Shown: one piece after another, positions 36,628 to 45,948 of the stretch
How the letters are laid out: each line of letters opens with the position of its first letter
How positions within the stretch are numbered: the stretch's first letter is position 1
Assembly (NCBI RefSeq): GCF_018687755.1
Contig: NZ_CP061305.1
Coordinates: forward strand, 1,611,099 to 1,675,098
Origin: Polynucleobacter sp. JS-Mosq-20-D10
GTDB lineage: Bacteria > Pseudomonadota > Gammaproteobacteria > Burkholderiales > Burkholderiaceae
Reading direction: 5' to 3'
Length of the DNA stretch: 64,000 bases
Notes under the pieces: generated by a model
What the model was told of the DNA's origin: nothing
Seen by the model: only the letters and a program-made list of their open reading frames with translations
The model's database searches: none
Position numbers and translations under genes: made by a program

Positions 36628-37554
36628 TTAACGTAAATCTTCTACATAGGCAGGGGCAGGATGTAAATCACAGGTACTTCCAGCCTTAGCAACTTGTCCT
36701 GGCACAGGATGCCCCACAATCAAGGGCAGTTCACGAGCCAGGCCTAGCAATTTAGGGATGTTGATCCCTGTATCGTACCCCATGGCATCGAGCATATGAA
36801 TCGCATCCTCGCTAGAGATATTGCCACTAGCGCCCGGCGCGTAGGGGCATCCACCCAAGCCTCCAAGGGAACCATCAAACCGAGTAATACCTGACTGCAC
36901 TGCTGCAAGCACGTTTGCTAAGCCCATTCCGCGTGTATTGTGAAAATGAAAGGTCAATTGCAAGTTTCCAAACTGCTTTTGTAAATCCTCTGCCATGTTT
37001 GCAACCTGAGCAGGGTGTGCCATTCCGGTGGTATCGCAAATAGTGACGCCACGTACACCCAGGTCTGCAAATCGTTGAACAAAATCTACTACTACGCTTT
37101 GCGGCACATCGCCCTCCATAGGGCAACCAAATGCAGTAGATAGAGATACATTGATTGGGGTTCTGCCGTTTACATACTGGATCACCTCAGCCAATCCAGA
37201 AAAACTTTTTTCTCGACCCATTCGCAAATTAGCCAAGTTATGGGTTTCAGAAGTTGACATGACGAGATTGAATTCATCTGCGCGAGATTCAAAAGCGCGC
37301 TCAGCACCACGTAGATTCGGCACTAGGACCGTATATTCAACACCAGGCATGCGTGAAATTCTACCCATGACCTCTTCTGCATCACGCAGCATAGGAATAG
37401 CTTTAGGCGATGTAAATGAGGTCACCTCAATCTTGGCGAATCCACACTGGCTGAGCTCATCTACCAGCTTAACTTTGTCCTCCGTAGGAATGAAATTGGG
37501 CTCGATCTGAAATCCGTCCCGAGTCACAACATCATTGAAATAAATTCTAGTCAT
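36628..37554 (-). CDS. Hydroxymethylglutaryl-CoA lyase-type aldolase
   Basis: A 308-residue TIM-barrel lyase of the HMGL-like family. It has TRDGFQIE (catalytic Arg-Asp), the metal motif HFHNTRG, and the signature loop GGLGGCPYAPGASGN with the catalytic Cys. Family members cleave HMG-CoA or related 3-hydroxy-3-methylacyl-CoAs such as citramalyl-CoA. The CaiB-family CoA-transferase encoded 29 bp upstream could supply the CoA ester. Confidence 0.88.
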   Translation of the reverse strand: MTRIYFNDVVTRDGFQIEPNFIPTEDKVKLVDELSQCGFAKIEVTSFTSPKAIPMLRDAEEVMGRISRMPGVEYTVLVPNLRGAERAFESRADEFNLVMSTSETHNLANLRMGREKSFSGLAEVIQYVNGRTPINVSLSTAFGCPMEGDVPQSVVVDFVQRFADLGVRGVTICDTTGMAHPAQVANMAEDLQKQFGNLQLTFHFHNTRGMGLANVLAAVQSGITRFDGSLGGLGGCPYAPGASGNISSEDAIHMLDAMGYDTGINIPKLLGLARELPLIVGHPVPGQVAKAGSTCDLHPAPAYVEDLR

Positions 37555-37583
37555 CAGATTGAATCGCTTGCTGAAGTTATAAA

Positions 37584-38777
37584 TTATTTAGTGAAGGCAA
37601 TACCGCGCTCTTTTAAGGATGCTACCTGAGACTCGGTTAAACCAATGCTGTGCAGAATTTCATCGGTATTCTCTCCAATTTCGGGAGCTAAAGTTTTGAT
37701 TGAGCCGGGTGTACGAGAGAGCTTAGGAATCACGCCTGGTACATCCAATCTAGTTCCATCGCGCATCTGAATATGTTCAATATTGCCACGGGCTTTGTAA
37801 TGGGGATCATTAGCAATATCGGCGACGGTATAAATTTTTCCCGCAGGAACAGCCGCTGTATCGAGCAACTGTAGAGCTTGATCAGTCGTCATTGTTTGAG
37901 CCCAAACACCAATCGCTTGATCCAACTCCGCAACACGAGCCACCCTGCCATCATTATTTTCAAGGGCTGGGTCATTCGCTAAATCTGCTCGGCCAATTAA
38001 ATTCATCAGGCGCTTAAAGATACTATCGCCGTTCCCAGCAACTAATACATAACCGCCATCAGCGCAAAGGTAGGCATTACTAGGGGCAATGCCGGGTAAG
38101 GCGCTACCGCCTGCCTGCCGCACTTCACCAAAGGCACTGTATTCGGGCACCAAGCTTTCCATGCAATTAAAGACTGCCTCATACAAAGCGATATCAATCA
38201 CCTGGCCTTTGCCACTCTGGTGACGTTCTTGAAGCGCTAACAAAATTCCAATCACACCATGCAAAGATGCCAAGGTATCGCCGATGCTAATGCCGACACG
38301 AACAGGCACCCTGCCTGGCTCAGCAGTTAAATGTCGCAAACCACCCATGGCCTCAGCAACCACACCAAATCCAGGCTTATCTCGATAAGGACCAGTTTGA
38401 CCGTAGCCACTAATTCTTAACACAATCAGCTTGGGATTGAGTTCAAGTAATTTCTCTGGGTCTAGCCCCCAACCCTCTAAAGTGCCCGGACGAAAATTCT
38501 CGATCAGGACATCTGCTTCTGTGATTAAGGTGCGAACAATTTCTTGAGCCTCAGCCTGCTTTAAATCCAATGACAGAGAGCGCTTGTTGCGCGACTGAAC
38601 TTGCCACCATACCGAGGTACCATCTTTTAGCAAACGCCATTTACGTAGAGCATCCCCCACTTTTGGCGGCTCAATCTTGATGACATCGGCACCAAAATCT
38701 CCCAGTGTTTTGGCGGCAAATGGACCAGCGATTAACTGGCCCATCTCAATAACTTTTAATTTGGCTAACGGCTCCAT
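37584..38777 (-). CDS. CaiB/BaiF family (class III) CoA-transferase
   Basis: A 397-residue transferase starting KLKVIEMGQLIAGPFAAKTLGDFGADVIKIEPP, with SLDLKQ and NFRPGTLEGWGLD; the catalytic Asp region follows (DALASLHG-like: SIGDTLASLHGVIG). It moves CoA between carboxylic acids. Substrate unknown; the neighbouring lyase and LeuCD-like isomerase suggest a branched dicarboxylate such as citramalate or itaconate. Confidence 0.9.
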   Translation of the reverse strand: MEPLAKLKVIEMGQLIAGPFAAKTLGDFGADVIKIEPPKVGDALRKWRLLKDGTSVWWQVQSRNKRSLSLDLKQAEAQEIVRTLITEADVLIENFRPGTLEGWGLDPEKLLELNPKLIVLRISGYGQTGPYRDKPGFGVVAEAMGGLRHLTAEPGRVPVRVGISIGDTLASLHGVIGILLALQERHQSGKGQVIDIALYEAVFNCMESLVPEYSAFGEVRQAGGSALPGIAPSNAYLCADGGYVLVAGNGDSIFKRLMNLIGRADLANDPALENNDGRVARVAELDQAIGVWAQTMTTDQALQLLDTAAVPAGKIYTVADIANDPHYKARGNIEHIQMRDGTRLDVPGVIPKLSRTPGSIKTLAPEIGENTDEILHSIGLTESQVASLKERGIAFTK

Positions 38778-38836
38778 CTACATCCTTAAATTTGCTAATT
38801 TTATTAACTGCGCCTCTCTTCGGTAACACTCTGCAA

Positions 38837-40153
38837 CTAAGTAGGCAGCTGTGAAGCTTGGGCGCAGTTGTTTGAAGCTGGCTTACCAGCTAGGCGATCT
38901 TTGATCCAGGGAAGATAAAACTGCTTGGAGGCGCCTGGCGTTGTGAAATGCGACTGGTCTCCAGGAAGCTGAATACGATTCACATTACCACCTAATTTAC
39001 ACATTTGCTCTTGGTAGAGCTTTCCCATAATCGGTGGATTGGTAACATCCTTGTTCCCCCAGTAGATGACTACCGGAGAAATTGGTTTTACTGGATTGAC
39101 GCTACCCCTCACCATTGTCTTGGTCCACTCCAAAGGATTGCTGATTTGATCCTTTAAAAAAGTTTTATATTGAGTACCGAAGTTAAAATTGAGTGTATCG
39201 GCTACAGCATGCATACACTTATTGCTGATTACCTCATCAAGCACTGTGGCGCCATTATCGGTAAAGAGATCGGTCAACTTTAAATTCGGATTGGCAGCCT
39301 GCACCCCCCACATACTCATCGCCATATGTGAAAAATCAAAGATATTGCCAGTAAACATCTGAATTAATCCATTCAGAGATTGTTGTGCGCTAGCTTGATC
39401 GACGGTGGCACCAGGCAGCATGACTGCAATATCATCCGGAGCTAAAGCAATTGAACCAATTAATTCAAGATTGTCAGCTGCCGTTCCTTTTTTAGAAAAG
39501 TAGTCCGGCATACTAGCCGCCGCTACAGCAACACCACCACCTTGTGACCATCCATAGATAATCGTTTTCTTACCAGCACCAGCTTCTTTCATGGAACTTG
39601 CTGCTCTTGCAGCATCAATCGTATCCATAGCGTTTGTAGTGGCAAGAGCATATTGATGCTTACCACCACCACCTTGGCCTTGATAGTCCGTTGCCACTAC
39701 GACATACCCCTCTTGAATAAACTCTTCAATAGCGGGGATACCGTAATCAGTCCAAGAGTTGCCACCAACTAAAAAGTATTCATTCAAGGGAACTACGGGA
39801 TTCAAAACTTGTGATGGCCCACAATTCTGGGCAGCGCCAGTTGTGCCATGGGCCCAAGACATAATAGGTCTACCTTCCTTGGGTGCTACACCGATTGGCG
39901 CGACCACCAGCCCCGTAACAATCGTTTTTTGCCCATTTAAATCAGAAGAAATATAAGCAATCCTCCAGGCTTGAGCACCCTTCACTGATGTTTTAATTTT
40001 CTCCTTCTTAATCACCTGCCCAAGCATGCCATTTGGGCTCATTTTCATAACAGCCTCGTAAAACGGCGCAACAGGTGGATCTGCCTGAGCCACCAAAGGG
40101 CTCAAAGTCCCAATGATTAAAGTTGTAAGAAATATATTAATTATTGTTTTCAT
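38837..40153 (-). CDS. Secreted lipase-family alpha/beta hydrolase
   Basis: About 438 residues with a signal peptide (MKTIINIFLTTLIIGTLSPLVAQA). The nucleophile elbow is GWSQGGGVAV. MSWAHGTTGAAQNCGPS is the family's oxyanion-hole region, and DQSHFTTPG carries the probable catalytic His. It matches the fungal-type secretory lipase family found in bacteria. I took the ATG at 40153; a TTG four codons upstream is in frame. Confidence 0.85.
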   Translation of the reverse strand: MKTIINIFLTTLIIGTLSPLVAQADPPVAPFYEAVMKMSPNGMLGQVIKKEKIKTSVKGAQAWRIAYISSDLNGQKTIVTGLVVAPIGVAPKEGRPIMSWAHGTTGAAQNCGPSQVLNPVVPLNEYFLVGGNSWTDYGIPAIEEFIQEGYVVVATDYQGQGGGGKHQYALATTNAMDTIDAARAASSMKEAGAGKKTIIYGWSQGGGVAVAAASMPDYFSKKGTAADNLELIGSIALAPDDIAVMLPGATVDQASAQQSLNGLIQMFTGNIFDFSHMAMSMWGVQAANPNLKLTDLFTDNGATVLDEVISNKCMHAVADTLNFNFGTQYKTFLKDQISNPLEWTKTMVRGSVNPVKPISPVVIYWGNKDVTNPPIMGKLYQEQMCKLGGNVNRIQLPGDQSHFTTPGASKQFYLPWIKDRLAGKPASNNCAQASQLPT

Positions 40154-40231
40154 AGATCGCGGCAAATAAAATAGGGATGAAATTAAAGGTGCTAAAAAAT
40201 ATATTAACTCAGCTCATATTTTTAACCCAAA

Positions 40232-40885
40232 TTAGCCTATGAGATGCCCAGTCTTAACAAATATAGTGCATCCCTCTTTACTGAAAGGCTGATGCAAACT
40301 CAGATGAGGGCTTCTGATCCATGAGCCAGCGGGATAGCGCCCATGTTCATCTTCAAACACACCATCAACTACAAAGATTTCTTCACCACCATAGTGCTTA
40401 TGTGGATTGAAATAGGTTTGGGGAGCCCATCGAACCAAAGTTGAGCCATTGCCCTGCCGCATGAGCGGCATCACATTCAGGCCTGGCACCATACCTTGAT
40501 GCCAAGGGGCTGATTTTGTATCAATGAGCTCTCGCTCCACATGCTTAACTCCGAGATGTCGTAGTTTCACAAAAAGAGTGCAGCCCGTTTTACTATGAGG
40601 TGCATGAGAAGATCCAGGAGGATTCATGATATAGGTGCCAGCCGGATAATCGCCGGTTTCATCACTAAATACTCCATCAAGCACCAATATCTCTTCACCA
40701 AACTCATGGGTGTGCGTTTGAAAATGAGAATTCGGTAAATAACGAACAATCGAGGTTGCCTTTGCAACTTCATCACCAATACGATCAAGCATACGTCTCT
40801 CAATACCTGCTTCAGGGCTTGGAACCCAAGGTAAATCATGATGATTAATCACGACTCTCTTACTGTAGTCAGAGTTGATATTCAT
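40232..40885 (-). CDS. Double ChrR-like cupin protein
   Basis: A 217-residue protein made of two tandem cupins of the ChrR C-terminal type. The repeats are THEFGEEILVLDGVFSDETGDYPAGTYIMNPPGSSH and HKHYGGEEIFVVDGVFEDEHGRYPAGSWIRSP. There is no N-terminal zinc anti-sigma domain, and no ECF sigma gene is adjacent. It is more likely a metal-dependent enzyme of the acetylacetone-cleaving type than a regulator. Confidence 0.85.
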   Translation of the reverse strand: MNINSDYSKRVVINHHDLPWVPSPEAGIERRMLDRIGDEVAKATSIVRYLPNSHFQTHTHEFGEEILVLDGVFSDETGDYPAGTYIMNPPGSSHAPHSKTGCTLFVKLRHLGVKHVERELIDTKSAPWHQGMVPGLNVMPLMRQGNGSTLVRWAPQTYFNPHKHYGGEEIFVVDGVFEDEHGRYPAGSWIRSPHLSLHQPFSKEGCTIFVKTGHLIG

Positions 40886-40953
40886 TTTTTACATTTAGAG
40901 ATTTAAAAAGATGACTAAGCATAGCAAGCAATTTAAACGAGCGCTTAGCAAAC

Positions 40954-41595
40954 TTAATCTAGCCTATCAATCGTTTTTCTTGCAACATCCTTTACCCAAG
41001 GTTGCTGATTCCAGTGCTTTTGGGCAAAAGCATCAATTTCCGTCTTGTATTTCAAGGTAAGACCAATCACATCTAAGCCTTCCAAGAACATTCGGCGATG
41101 TCTTGCTGACATCAAAAATGGGAACTCATGATTGATAGTGCGAACCGTTAGGCTCTCAATATCAATATTCAGACTCATTGGCGCGCCTTGATCATCAGCC
41201 TCTTTCATTAAAGCTTGCACTTGATCTTCAGGCAGAACAACCAATAACAGGCCGTTGCCCATTGCATTGGAATAGAAAATCTCAGCAAAGCTAGAAGCAA
41301 TGACCGCCTTAAATCCAAACTGTTGCATCCCCCAAACAGCGTGTTCACGACTAGAGCCACATCCGTAGTTTGGGCCTGCAATTAAAACATCCGTTTTTGC
41401 ATAAGCAGGCTGGTTCAAAAAGAAGTTTTGTTTTAGCTCTCCATTCTCATCAAAGCGCAGATCATAAAATAAGCCCTGCGCTAAGCCAGACTTATCGATA
41501 CCGCGCAAAAACTGCTTTGGCATGACTTGGTCAGTATCAAAATTGGCAATACGCAATGCCGCGGCGTGTCCATGAATTTTGGATAGCTTATGCAT
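40954..41595 (-). CDS. leuD: 3-isopropylmalate dehydratase small subunit
   Basis: A 213-residue swivel-domain subunit with ANFDTDQVMPKQFL and GPNYGCGSSREHAVWGM, the substrate-binding signature. The ATG at 41595 has AAGGAG upstream and overlaps the leuC stop by 8 bp. With LeuC it isomerises 2-isopropylmalate to 3-isopropylmalate. The neighbours are catabolic rather than leucine genes, so this pair may serve another alkylmalate. Confidence 0.88.
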   Translation of the reverse strand: MHKLSKIHGHAAALRIANFDTDQVMPKQFLRGIDKSGLAQGLFYDLRFDENGELKQNFFLNQPAYAKTDVLIAGPNYGCGSSREHAVWGMQQFGFKAVIASSFAEIFYSNAMGNGLLLVVLPEDQVQALMKEADDQGAPMSLNIDIESLTVRTINHEFPFLMSARHRRMFLEGLDVIGLTLKYKTEIDAFAQKHWNQQPWVKDVARKTIDRLD

Positions 41596-43009
41596 TAATA
41601 GCTCCTTGTAATTTACGCACATCTGTAATCTTGCCCATCACTGCAGCAGCAGCAGCCATAGCAGGACTCATCAAATGGGTAATAGCACCTCTACCTTGAC
41701 GACCTTCAAAGTTCCGATTGGTTGTAGAGGCACAGCGTGTGCCAGAAGTTAAAACATCATCGTTCATGGCAAGACACATGGAACAACCTGGCTTACGCCA
41801 TTCAAAACCGGCAGCAATCAGCTTGTCTGCAATCCCCTCTTTTTCGGCCTGGGCTTTAACGGCGCCAGAGCCAGGTACAACCATCGCTCGAACACCAGGC
41901 GCTACTTTGCGGTCACCGATTGCGGCAAGTACGTTCCGCAAGTCTTCAATACGGCCATTAGTGCAAGAGCCGATAAACACGTGGTCAATTGGTGTGCCCT
42001 CTAATGTTTGGCCATCAGATAACCGGGTATATCTCAACGCTTGTTCAAGACTCAACCTATTAATAGGATCCTCAATAGAATCCTTTCTGGGAATAGCGGC
42101 GTTAATGGCAATGGCCTGGTCTGGACTAGTTCCCCAAGTTACAAAGGGCGCCATATCACTTGCATCAAATGCATATTCTTTTTCAAAGTGAGCGTCTTTA
42201 TCTGAATATAAGCTTGCCCAATAGGCTAATGCACGGTCTTTCATCTCACCTGTAATATCAGGGCATCTTGCTAATACGTAATCAATGGCTGTTTTATCTG
42301 GTGCAATTAAGGCTCCTCGAGCGCCCGCCTCCACTGCCATATTGCATAAAGTAAAGCGCGCCTCAGTACTCAAATCTATTAGCGCGGATCCGCTGAACTC
42401 GACTACGTAGCCAATTGCACCCTTAGCACCAATCTGACTAATGATGTTCAATATCATGTCTTTGGAGGTAGTACCAACCGGCAATGTGCCATTGATCTTG
42501 ATGTGCATATTTTTAGCTAAGCGGTATACCAAAGTTTGTGTAGCCAAAACATGCTCAACTTCGGATGTGCCAATACCAAAACCTAAGGCCCCCAAGGCTC
42601 CGTAGGTAGTAGTGTGGCTATCGCCACAAATGATCACCATACCCGGACGTACCATGCCATGCTCGGGCGATACGACATGCTCAATACCTTGCAATGGATG
42701 ATTGGTATCAAACAAAGGGATATTGTGCTTTACACAATTCTTCTTCAGATTGAGGGCTTGTAACGAAGAGGCTGGATCAGCAATCTTTCTGGGCATTTCA
42801 TTATGAGTAGGGATGATATGACTAACAACAGAGATATTCTGCCCCGGAATGAGTACTCCACGACCTTTTTCATCTAGACCTGAAAACGCTTGTGGACTAG
42901 TGTATTCATTCATCAAATGTAAATCGCAAAAGAGCAGCACGTTCTCCTCATCCAACTGCACTACCGTATGAGAATCTACTAATTTTTGATACAGAGTTTG
43001 AGCGCTCAT
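41588..43009 (-). CDS. leuC: 3-isopropylmalate dehydratase large subunit
   Basis: A 473-residue aconitase-family subunit. The [4Fe-4S] cysteines lie in GSCTNGRIEDLR and GCSMCLAMNDD, with ICGDSHTTTYGALGALGFGIGTSEVEHVLATQ in the N-terminal region. The usual Ser of GSCTNSR is Gly here. The ATG at 43009 shares a base with the stop of the alpha/beta hydrolase gene (TGATG), so translation is coupled. leuB is not next to it. Confidence 0.9.
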   Translation of the reverse strand: MSAQTLYQKLVDSHTVVQLDEENVLLFCDLHLMNEYTSPQAFSGLDEKGRGVLIPGQNISVVSHIIPTHNEMPRKIADPASSLQALNLKKNCVKHNIPLFDTNHPLQGIEHVVSPEHGMVRPGMVIICGDSHTTTYGALGALGFGIGTSEVEHVLATQTLVYRLAKNMHIKINGTLPVGTTSKDMILNIISQIGAKGAIGYVVEFSGSALIDLSTEARFTLCNMAVEAGARGALIAPDKTAIDYVLARCPDITGEMKDRALAYWASLYSDKDAHFEKEYAFDASDMAPFVTWGTSPDQAIAINAAIPRKDSIEDPINRLSLEQALRYTRLSDGQTLEGTPIDHVFIGSCTNGRIEDLRNVLAAIGDRKVAPGVRAMVVPGSGAVKAQAEKEGIADKLIAAGFEWRKPGCSMCLAMNDDVLTSGTRCASTTNRNFEGRQGRGAITHLMSPAMAAAAAVMGKITDVRKLQGAINA

Positions 43010-43917
43010 CAACTGTCCCGATTTAAAAATGTCATCACTTTTTCCAGCAGAATCTCTGGAACCTCCTCTGGAAGATAGTGCCCGCAAGGTAAGGTCCCAC
43101 CAATCACATTTCGACTAACCGCCTGCCACTCCTCTAGGGGCTTAAAGCATTGATGAACAACTCCGTCTGCGCCCCACAGCACCATTGTCGGCATCTCTAA
43201 CTTCCTACCAGCTGCAATATCTTCGCGATCATGAATCAAATCAATCCCAGCTGCAGCGCGGTAATCCTCGCACATGCTATGTGCCGCTCCAGGCAAGGCA
43301 ATGCAACGCATGTATTCAGCTAAAGCTCTAGGATCAAAGGGCTTTAGTCCGGCATGGCGCCTTCCCATTAAATCCCGAATATAAGCCGCAGGATCCGCTT
43401 CAATAAGTCGCTCTGGTAAAGGGGAAGGCTGTATTAAAAAGAACCAGTGCCAGTAGGCTTTGGCAAAGACATCATTGGTTTTTTCATACATAGAGAGGGT
43501 GGGAGCAATGTCGAGCATGATCAAGCTGCTTACTGAGGCAGCATGATCCATCGCTAAACGATGGGCGACTCGCGCACCACGATCGTGCGCCAGTACATCA
43601 AAACGATTAAATCCAAGTTGCTGCATCACCTCCACTTGATCCTGCGCCATCACTCTCTTTGAATAATTGCTATGGTCACTCGTACCCCGGGGCTTAGAAG
43701 AGTCTCCATAACCCCGCAGATCCGTCATTACTAATGTGTGCTTCTTCATGAGCTCTGGCGCAACCTTATGCCAAATGGCATGGGTTTGGGGGTGTCCGTG
43801 CAACAGCAATAGTGGTGAGCCAGACCCACCCACATGGCCGGTAATTTGAACCCCATTTACCTCAAAAACACGTGCCTGAAATCCAGGAAATAATGCATCA
43901 GATGACATAAGTACCAT
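43009..43917 (-). CDS. Alpha/beta hydrolase, haloacetate-dehalogenase-like
   Basis: A 302-residue hydrolase. The oxyanion region is LLLLHGHPQTHAIWHK, the nucleophile Asp sits in VLAHDRGARVAHRLA, and the catalytic His in PCGHYLPEEVPE. An Asp nucleophile with the HDRGAR motif is characteristic of the fluoroacetate/haloacetate dehalogenase and epoxide hydrolase branch. The real substrate is unknown. It heads the run hydrolase-leuC-leuD. Confidence 0.85.
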   Translation of the reverse strand: MVLMSSDALFPGFQARVFEVNGVQITGHVGGSGSPLLLLHGHPQTHAIWHKVAPELMKKHTLVMTDLRGYGDSSKPRGTSDHSNYSKRVMAQDQVEVMQQLGFNRFDVLAHDRGARVAHRLAMDHAASVSSLIMLDIAPTLSMYEKTNDVFAKAYWHWFFLIQPSPLPERLIEADPAAYIRDLMGRRHAGLKPFDPRALAEYMRCIALPGAAHSMCEDYRAAAGIDLIHDREDIAAGRKLEMPTMVLWGADGVVHQCFKPLEEWQAVSRNVIGGTLPCGHYLPEEVPEILLEKVMTFLNRDS

Positions 43918-43989
43918 TCGTATATTGATCTAACCTGCAGTAATACTAAGCTGATTCATGTAACTCTTTAAACTCAATGTAATAAAAAA

Positions 43990-44011
43990 ATGCCAACCCT
44001 AGAGTTGGCAT
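43990..44011 (-). terminator. Terminator beside the outermost tRNA 3'-end remnant
   Basis: An 8-bp stem (ATGCCAAC/GTTGGCAT) is followed on the minus strand by seven T. It ends the DUF6282 gene region and has the same position relative to the tRNA remnant at 44018-44038 as the terminators at the other remnants. Confidence 0.85.
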
Positions 44012-44017
44012 TAATGT

Positions 44018-44038
44018 TACTAGTGAGGCCACTAGGGC
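44018..44038 (-). repeat. Highly degraded tRNA-Ile 3'-end remnant
   Basis: The 21 bases match the acceptor end of the better preserved remnant at 48727-48747 at 16 positions and lie directly behind a terminator, as in all other copies. On its own the match would be weak; the shared arrangement is what supports it. Confidence 0.4.
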
Positions 44039-44064
44039 CTTAGCCCTAAAACCACAGTCAAAAG

Positions 44065-45042
44065 TTAATATTTCAACCCTAATAACTTAGCAGGATTCTT
44101 TTTCATCATAGTGTCAATATCTGACTGAGAAACACCCGCAGCTTTAACGGCTGCAATCTCATTCTCAACTCCATCCGGTGGCGTCATCATCCCTTGTTGA
44201 CCTAGGTCAGTCGACAATACCAAGTGCTCTGCACCAATCTCCCTAACTGCCTTTGCGACAGCATTGGCATCCACCTTTTCCCAATGCGTCATCCACTTAT
44301 ATTGAGCATCTGGGCCAGTCATAAACTGCAAATAGCAAATCTCAATCTTTGCACCCATCGCAGTAACTTGCTTGGCTTGCTCCATGGTAAGACCTGGAAT
44401 ATTTGTTAAGCCATGGGTAATTAAAATATTCTTTACTCCCAACTCTTTTGCACGCTTCACTACCACCAGAATTTCCTCAGCTGAAACGTGGCCTGTTGCT
44501 AAGATCAAATTTTCTCTAGCAATGATCTTTAATACGTCCTCCATCTCTGGCGTGACATTGCCATTAGCAGTTACTACAAGACCCGATTTATTTTTATCAA
44601 CAAGCGTCTTAACATGCTTATCGGAGTCAAAGGTAGGCAGCCATACCACTTTGCCGCGACCGCCTGACATACGGTGCATCCACTCAACTGCAGATGGATT
44701 TACGCCCCCGACAGATTTGTTGAGGACAATGCCACCCCAGACTTCAATGCCCGGAACTTGCTGCATCACGAGTGCAGCTCTATCTGCAGTAGTAACAACG
44801 TGATTTTTAATTACAAAGCCAAGCATGCCCTTACGTTTAGCGATCATTGCAAGCTCAATGTCCGTCAGTGATCTACCAAAAACATCGGGATCTGGGTGCA
44901 CATGCATATCAATCACTCCAGCAGCCGGGCTCACTTTCGGAGGTGGTGGCGGGAATCCAACTTGCGCCAATAGAGGAGTAGTAGCCCCCAGTAAGCCCGC
45001 AGTACAGATGAGCAAAATTGTATTGAATGTATAACGAATCAT
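44065..45042 (-). CDS. Exported DUF6282 / amidohydrolase-like protein
   Basis: A 325-residue protein with a signal peptide ending near LLAQ. The metal-dependent hydrolase start IDMHVHPDPDVFGRS is clear. Further barrel features are LATGHVSAEEIL, ILITHGL and VLSTDLGQQG. It belongs to the TIM-barrel hydrolases near DUF6282; the substrate is unknown. It is the first gene inside the island and is flanked by tRNA-terminator remnants on both sides. Confidence 0.8.
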   Translation of the reverse strand: MIRYTFNTILLICTAGLLGATTPLLAQVGFPPPPPKVSPAAGVIDMHVHPDPDVFGRSLTDIELAMIAKRKGMLGFVIKNHVVTTADRAALVMQQVPGIEVWGGIVLNKSVGGVNPSAVEWMHRMSGGRGKVVWLPTFDSDKHVKTLVDKNKSGLVVTANGNVTPEMEDVLKIIARENLILATGHVSAEEILVVVKRAKELGVKNILITHGLTNIPGLTMEQAKQVTAMGAKIEICYLQFMTGPDAQYKWMTHWEKVDANAVAKAVREIGAEHLVLSTDLGQQGMMTPPDGVENEIAAVKAAGVSQSDIDTMMKKNPAKLLGLKY

Positions 45043-45132
45043 TTACTGTCTCCTTTTATTATTTTCATCTACTGTACTTCAGATAAATTGGGGCGTATTT
45101 AAGTAGTTGCCCCTAGGAGATACTAAAAAGAC

Positions 45133-45189
45133 AAAACCCTACCATTTCTGATGAGGGCTTGAATCTGAGAACAAAAGAAGCCGCTAGTA
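45133..45189 (-). repeat. Degraded copy of terminator plus element end
   Basis: 45133-45160 is a near copy of the terminator sequence at 45949-45977 (both have the ACCAT..CTGATGAGGG core). 45167-45189 (GAGAACAAAAGAAGCCGCTAGTA) resembles the inner end of the last element (GAGAGCAGAAGCCCTTAGTA at 54981-55000). The tRNA part between them is mostly lost. It appears to be an old junction of the same kind. Confidence 0.45.
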
Positions 45190-45275
45190 TTTTAAGGGCT
45201 CCTGCTTTCCATTTGTAGAGACACTCAATGTATTTAACCTTCTAAATCGTTTCACAATATATTGGCTTCTGTAGA

Positions 45276-45941
45276 ATGAATCCCATGAAACCAACAATCA
45301 CAATTGACTTTGTATCCGATGTTGCTTGCCCTTGGTGTGCCGTAGGCTTAGGAAATCTCAATCAGGCAATTGCCCAGTTAAGTGATAAAGCAAATTTTGA
45401 AGTTCATTTTCGACCCTTTGAGCTTAACCCTAAGATGCCCTTAGGTGGTCAAGACGCCATTGAACATCTCACAGAAAAATATGGCTTAACCGTAGAACAG
45501 GTCCAAGCTAACCAAGCAAATATACGAACCAAGGCTTCAGAAGCAGGATTTGAGTTTCATCCAGAAGGACGGAAAAGGGTTTACAACACCTTTGATTGTC
45601 ACCGTCTTTTGTATTGGGCTAGCAAAGAACATGGCCTACAAAAACAGGCTAAGCTCAAAAAAGAATTGCTCAATACTTACTTTTGCCTTGCAGTGAATTT
45701 AGATGATCAAGATAACCTAGTGGATGCAGTAATGCGTGCCGGACTAGACAAAGATCGAGCTCTAGAGATACTCAAAGGCAAAGAGTTTGCTGACGAAGTG
45801 CGTGAAGAAGAATCTACCTATACAGGCGCTGGCATCAACTCTGTTCCTTCGATCATTCTCAATGGAGAATACCTCTTGCAAGGAGCTCAGCCTTCTGAGT
45901 CATTTATCAATGCATTTGAGCAAATCCTTCAAAAGGACTAA
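45276..45941 (+). CDS. DsbA-family (FrnE-like) oxidoreductase
   Basis: A 221-residue thioredoxin-fold protein with the motif DFVSDVACPWCAVGL, FHPEGRKRVYNTFDCHRLLYWA, and the cis-Pro stretch GINSVPSIILN. No signal peptide, so it is probably cytoplasmic, as for FrnE and 2-hydroxychromene-2-carboxylate isomerase relatives. A second ATG three codons in is an alternative start. It is flanked by direct copies of a terminator sequence and so looks like an individually acquired cargo gene. Confidence 0.88.
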   Translation: MNPMKPTITIDFVSDVACPWCAVGLGNLNQAIAQLSDKANFEVHFRPFELNPKMPLGGQDAIEHLTEKYGLTVEQVQANQANIRTKASEAGFEFHPEGRKRVYNTFDCHRLLYWASKEHGLQKQAKLKKELLNTYFCLAVNLDDQDNLVDAVMRAGLDKDRALEILKGKEFADEVREEESTYTGAGINSVPSIILNGEYLLQGAQPSESFINAFEQILQKD

Positions 45942-45948
45942 AAGGAAA

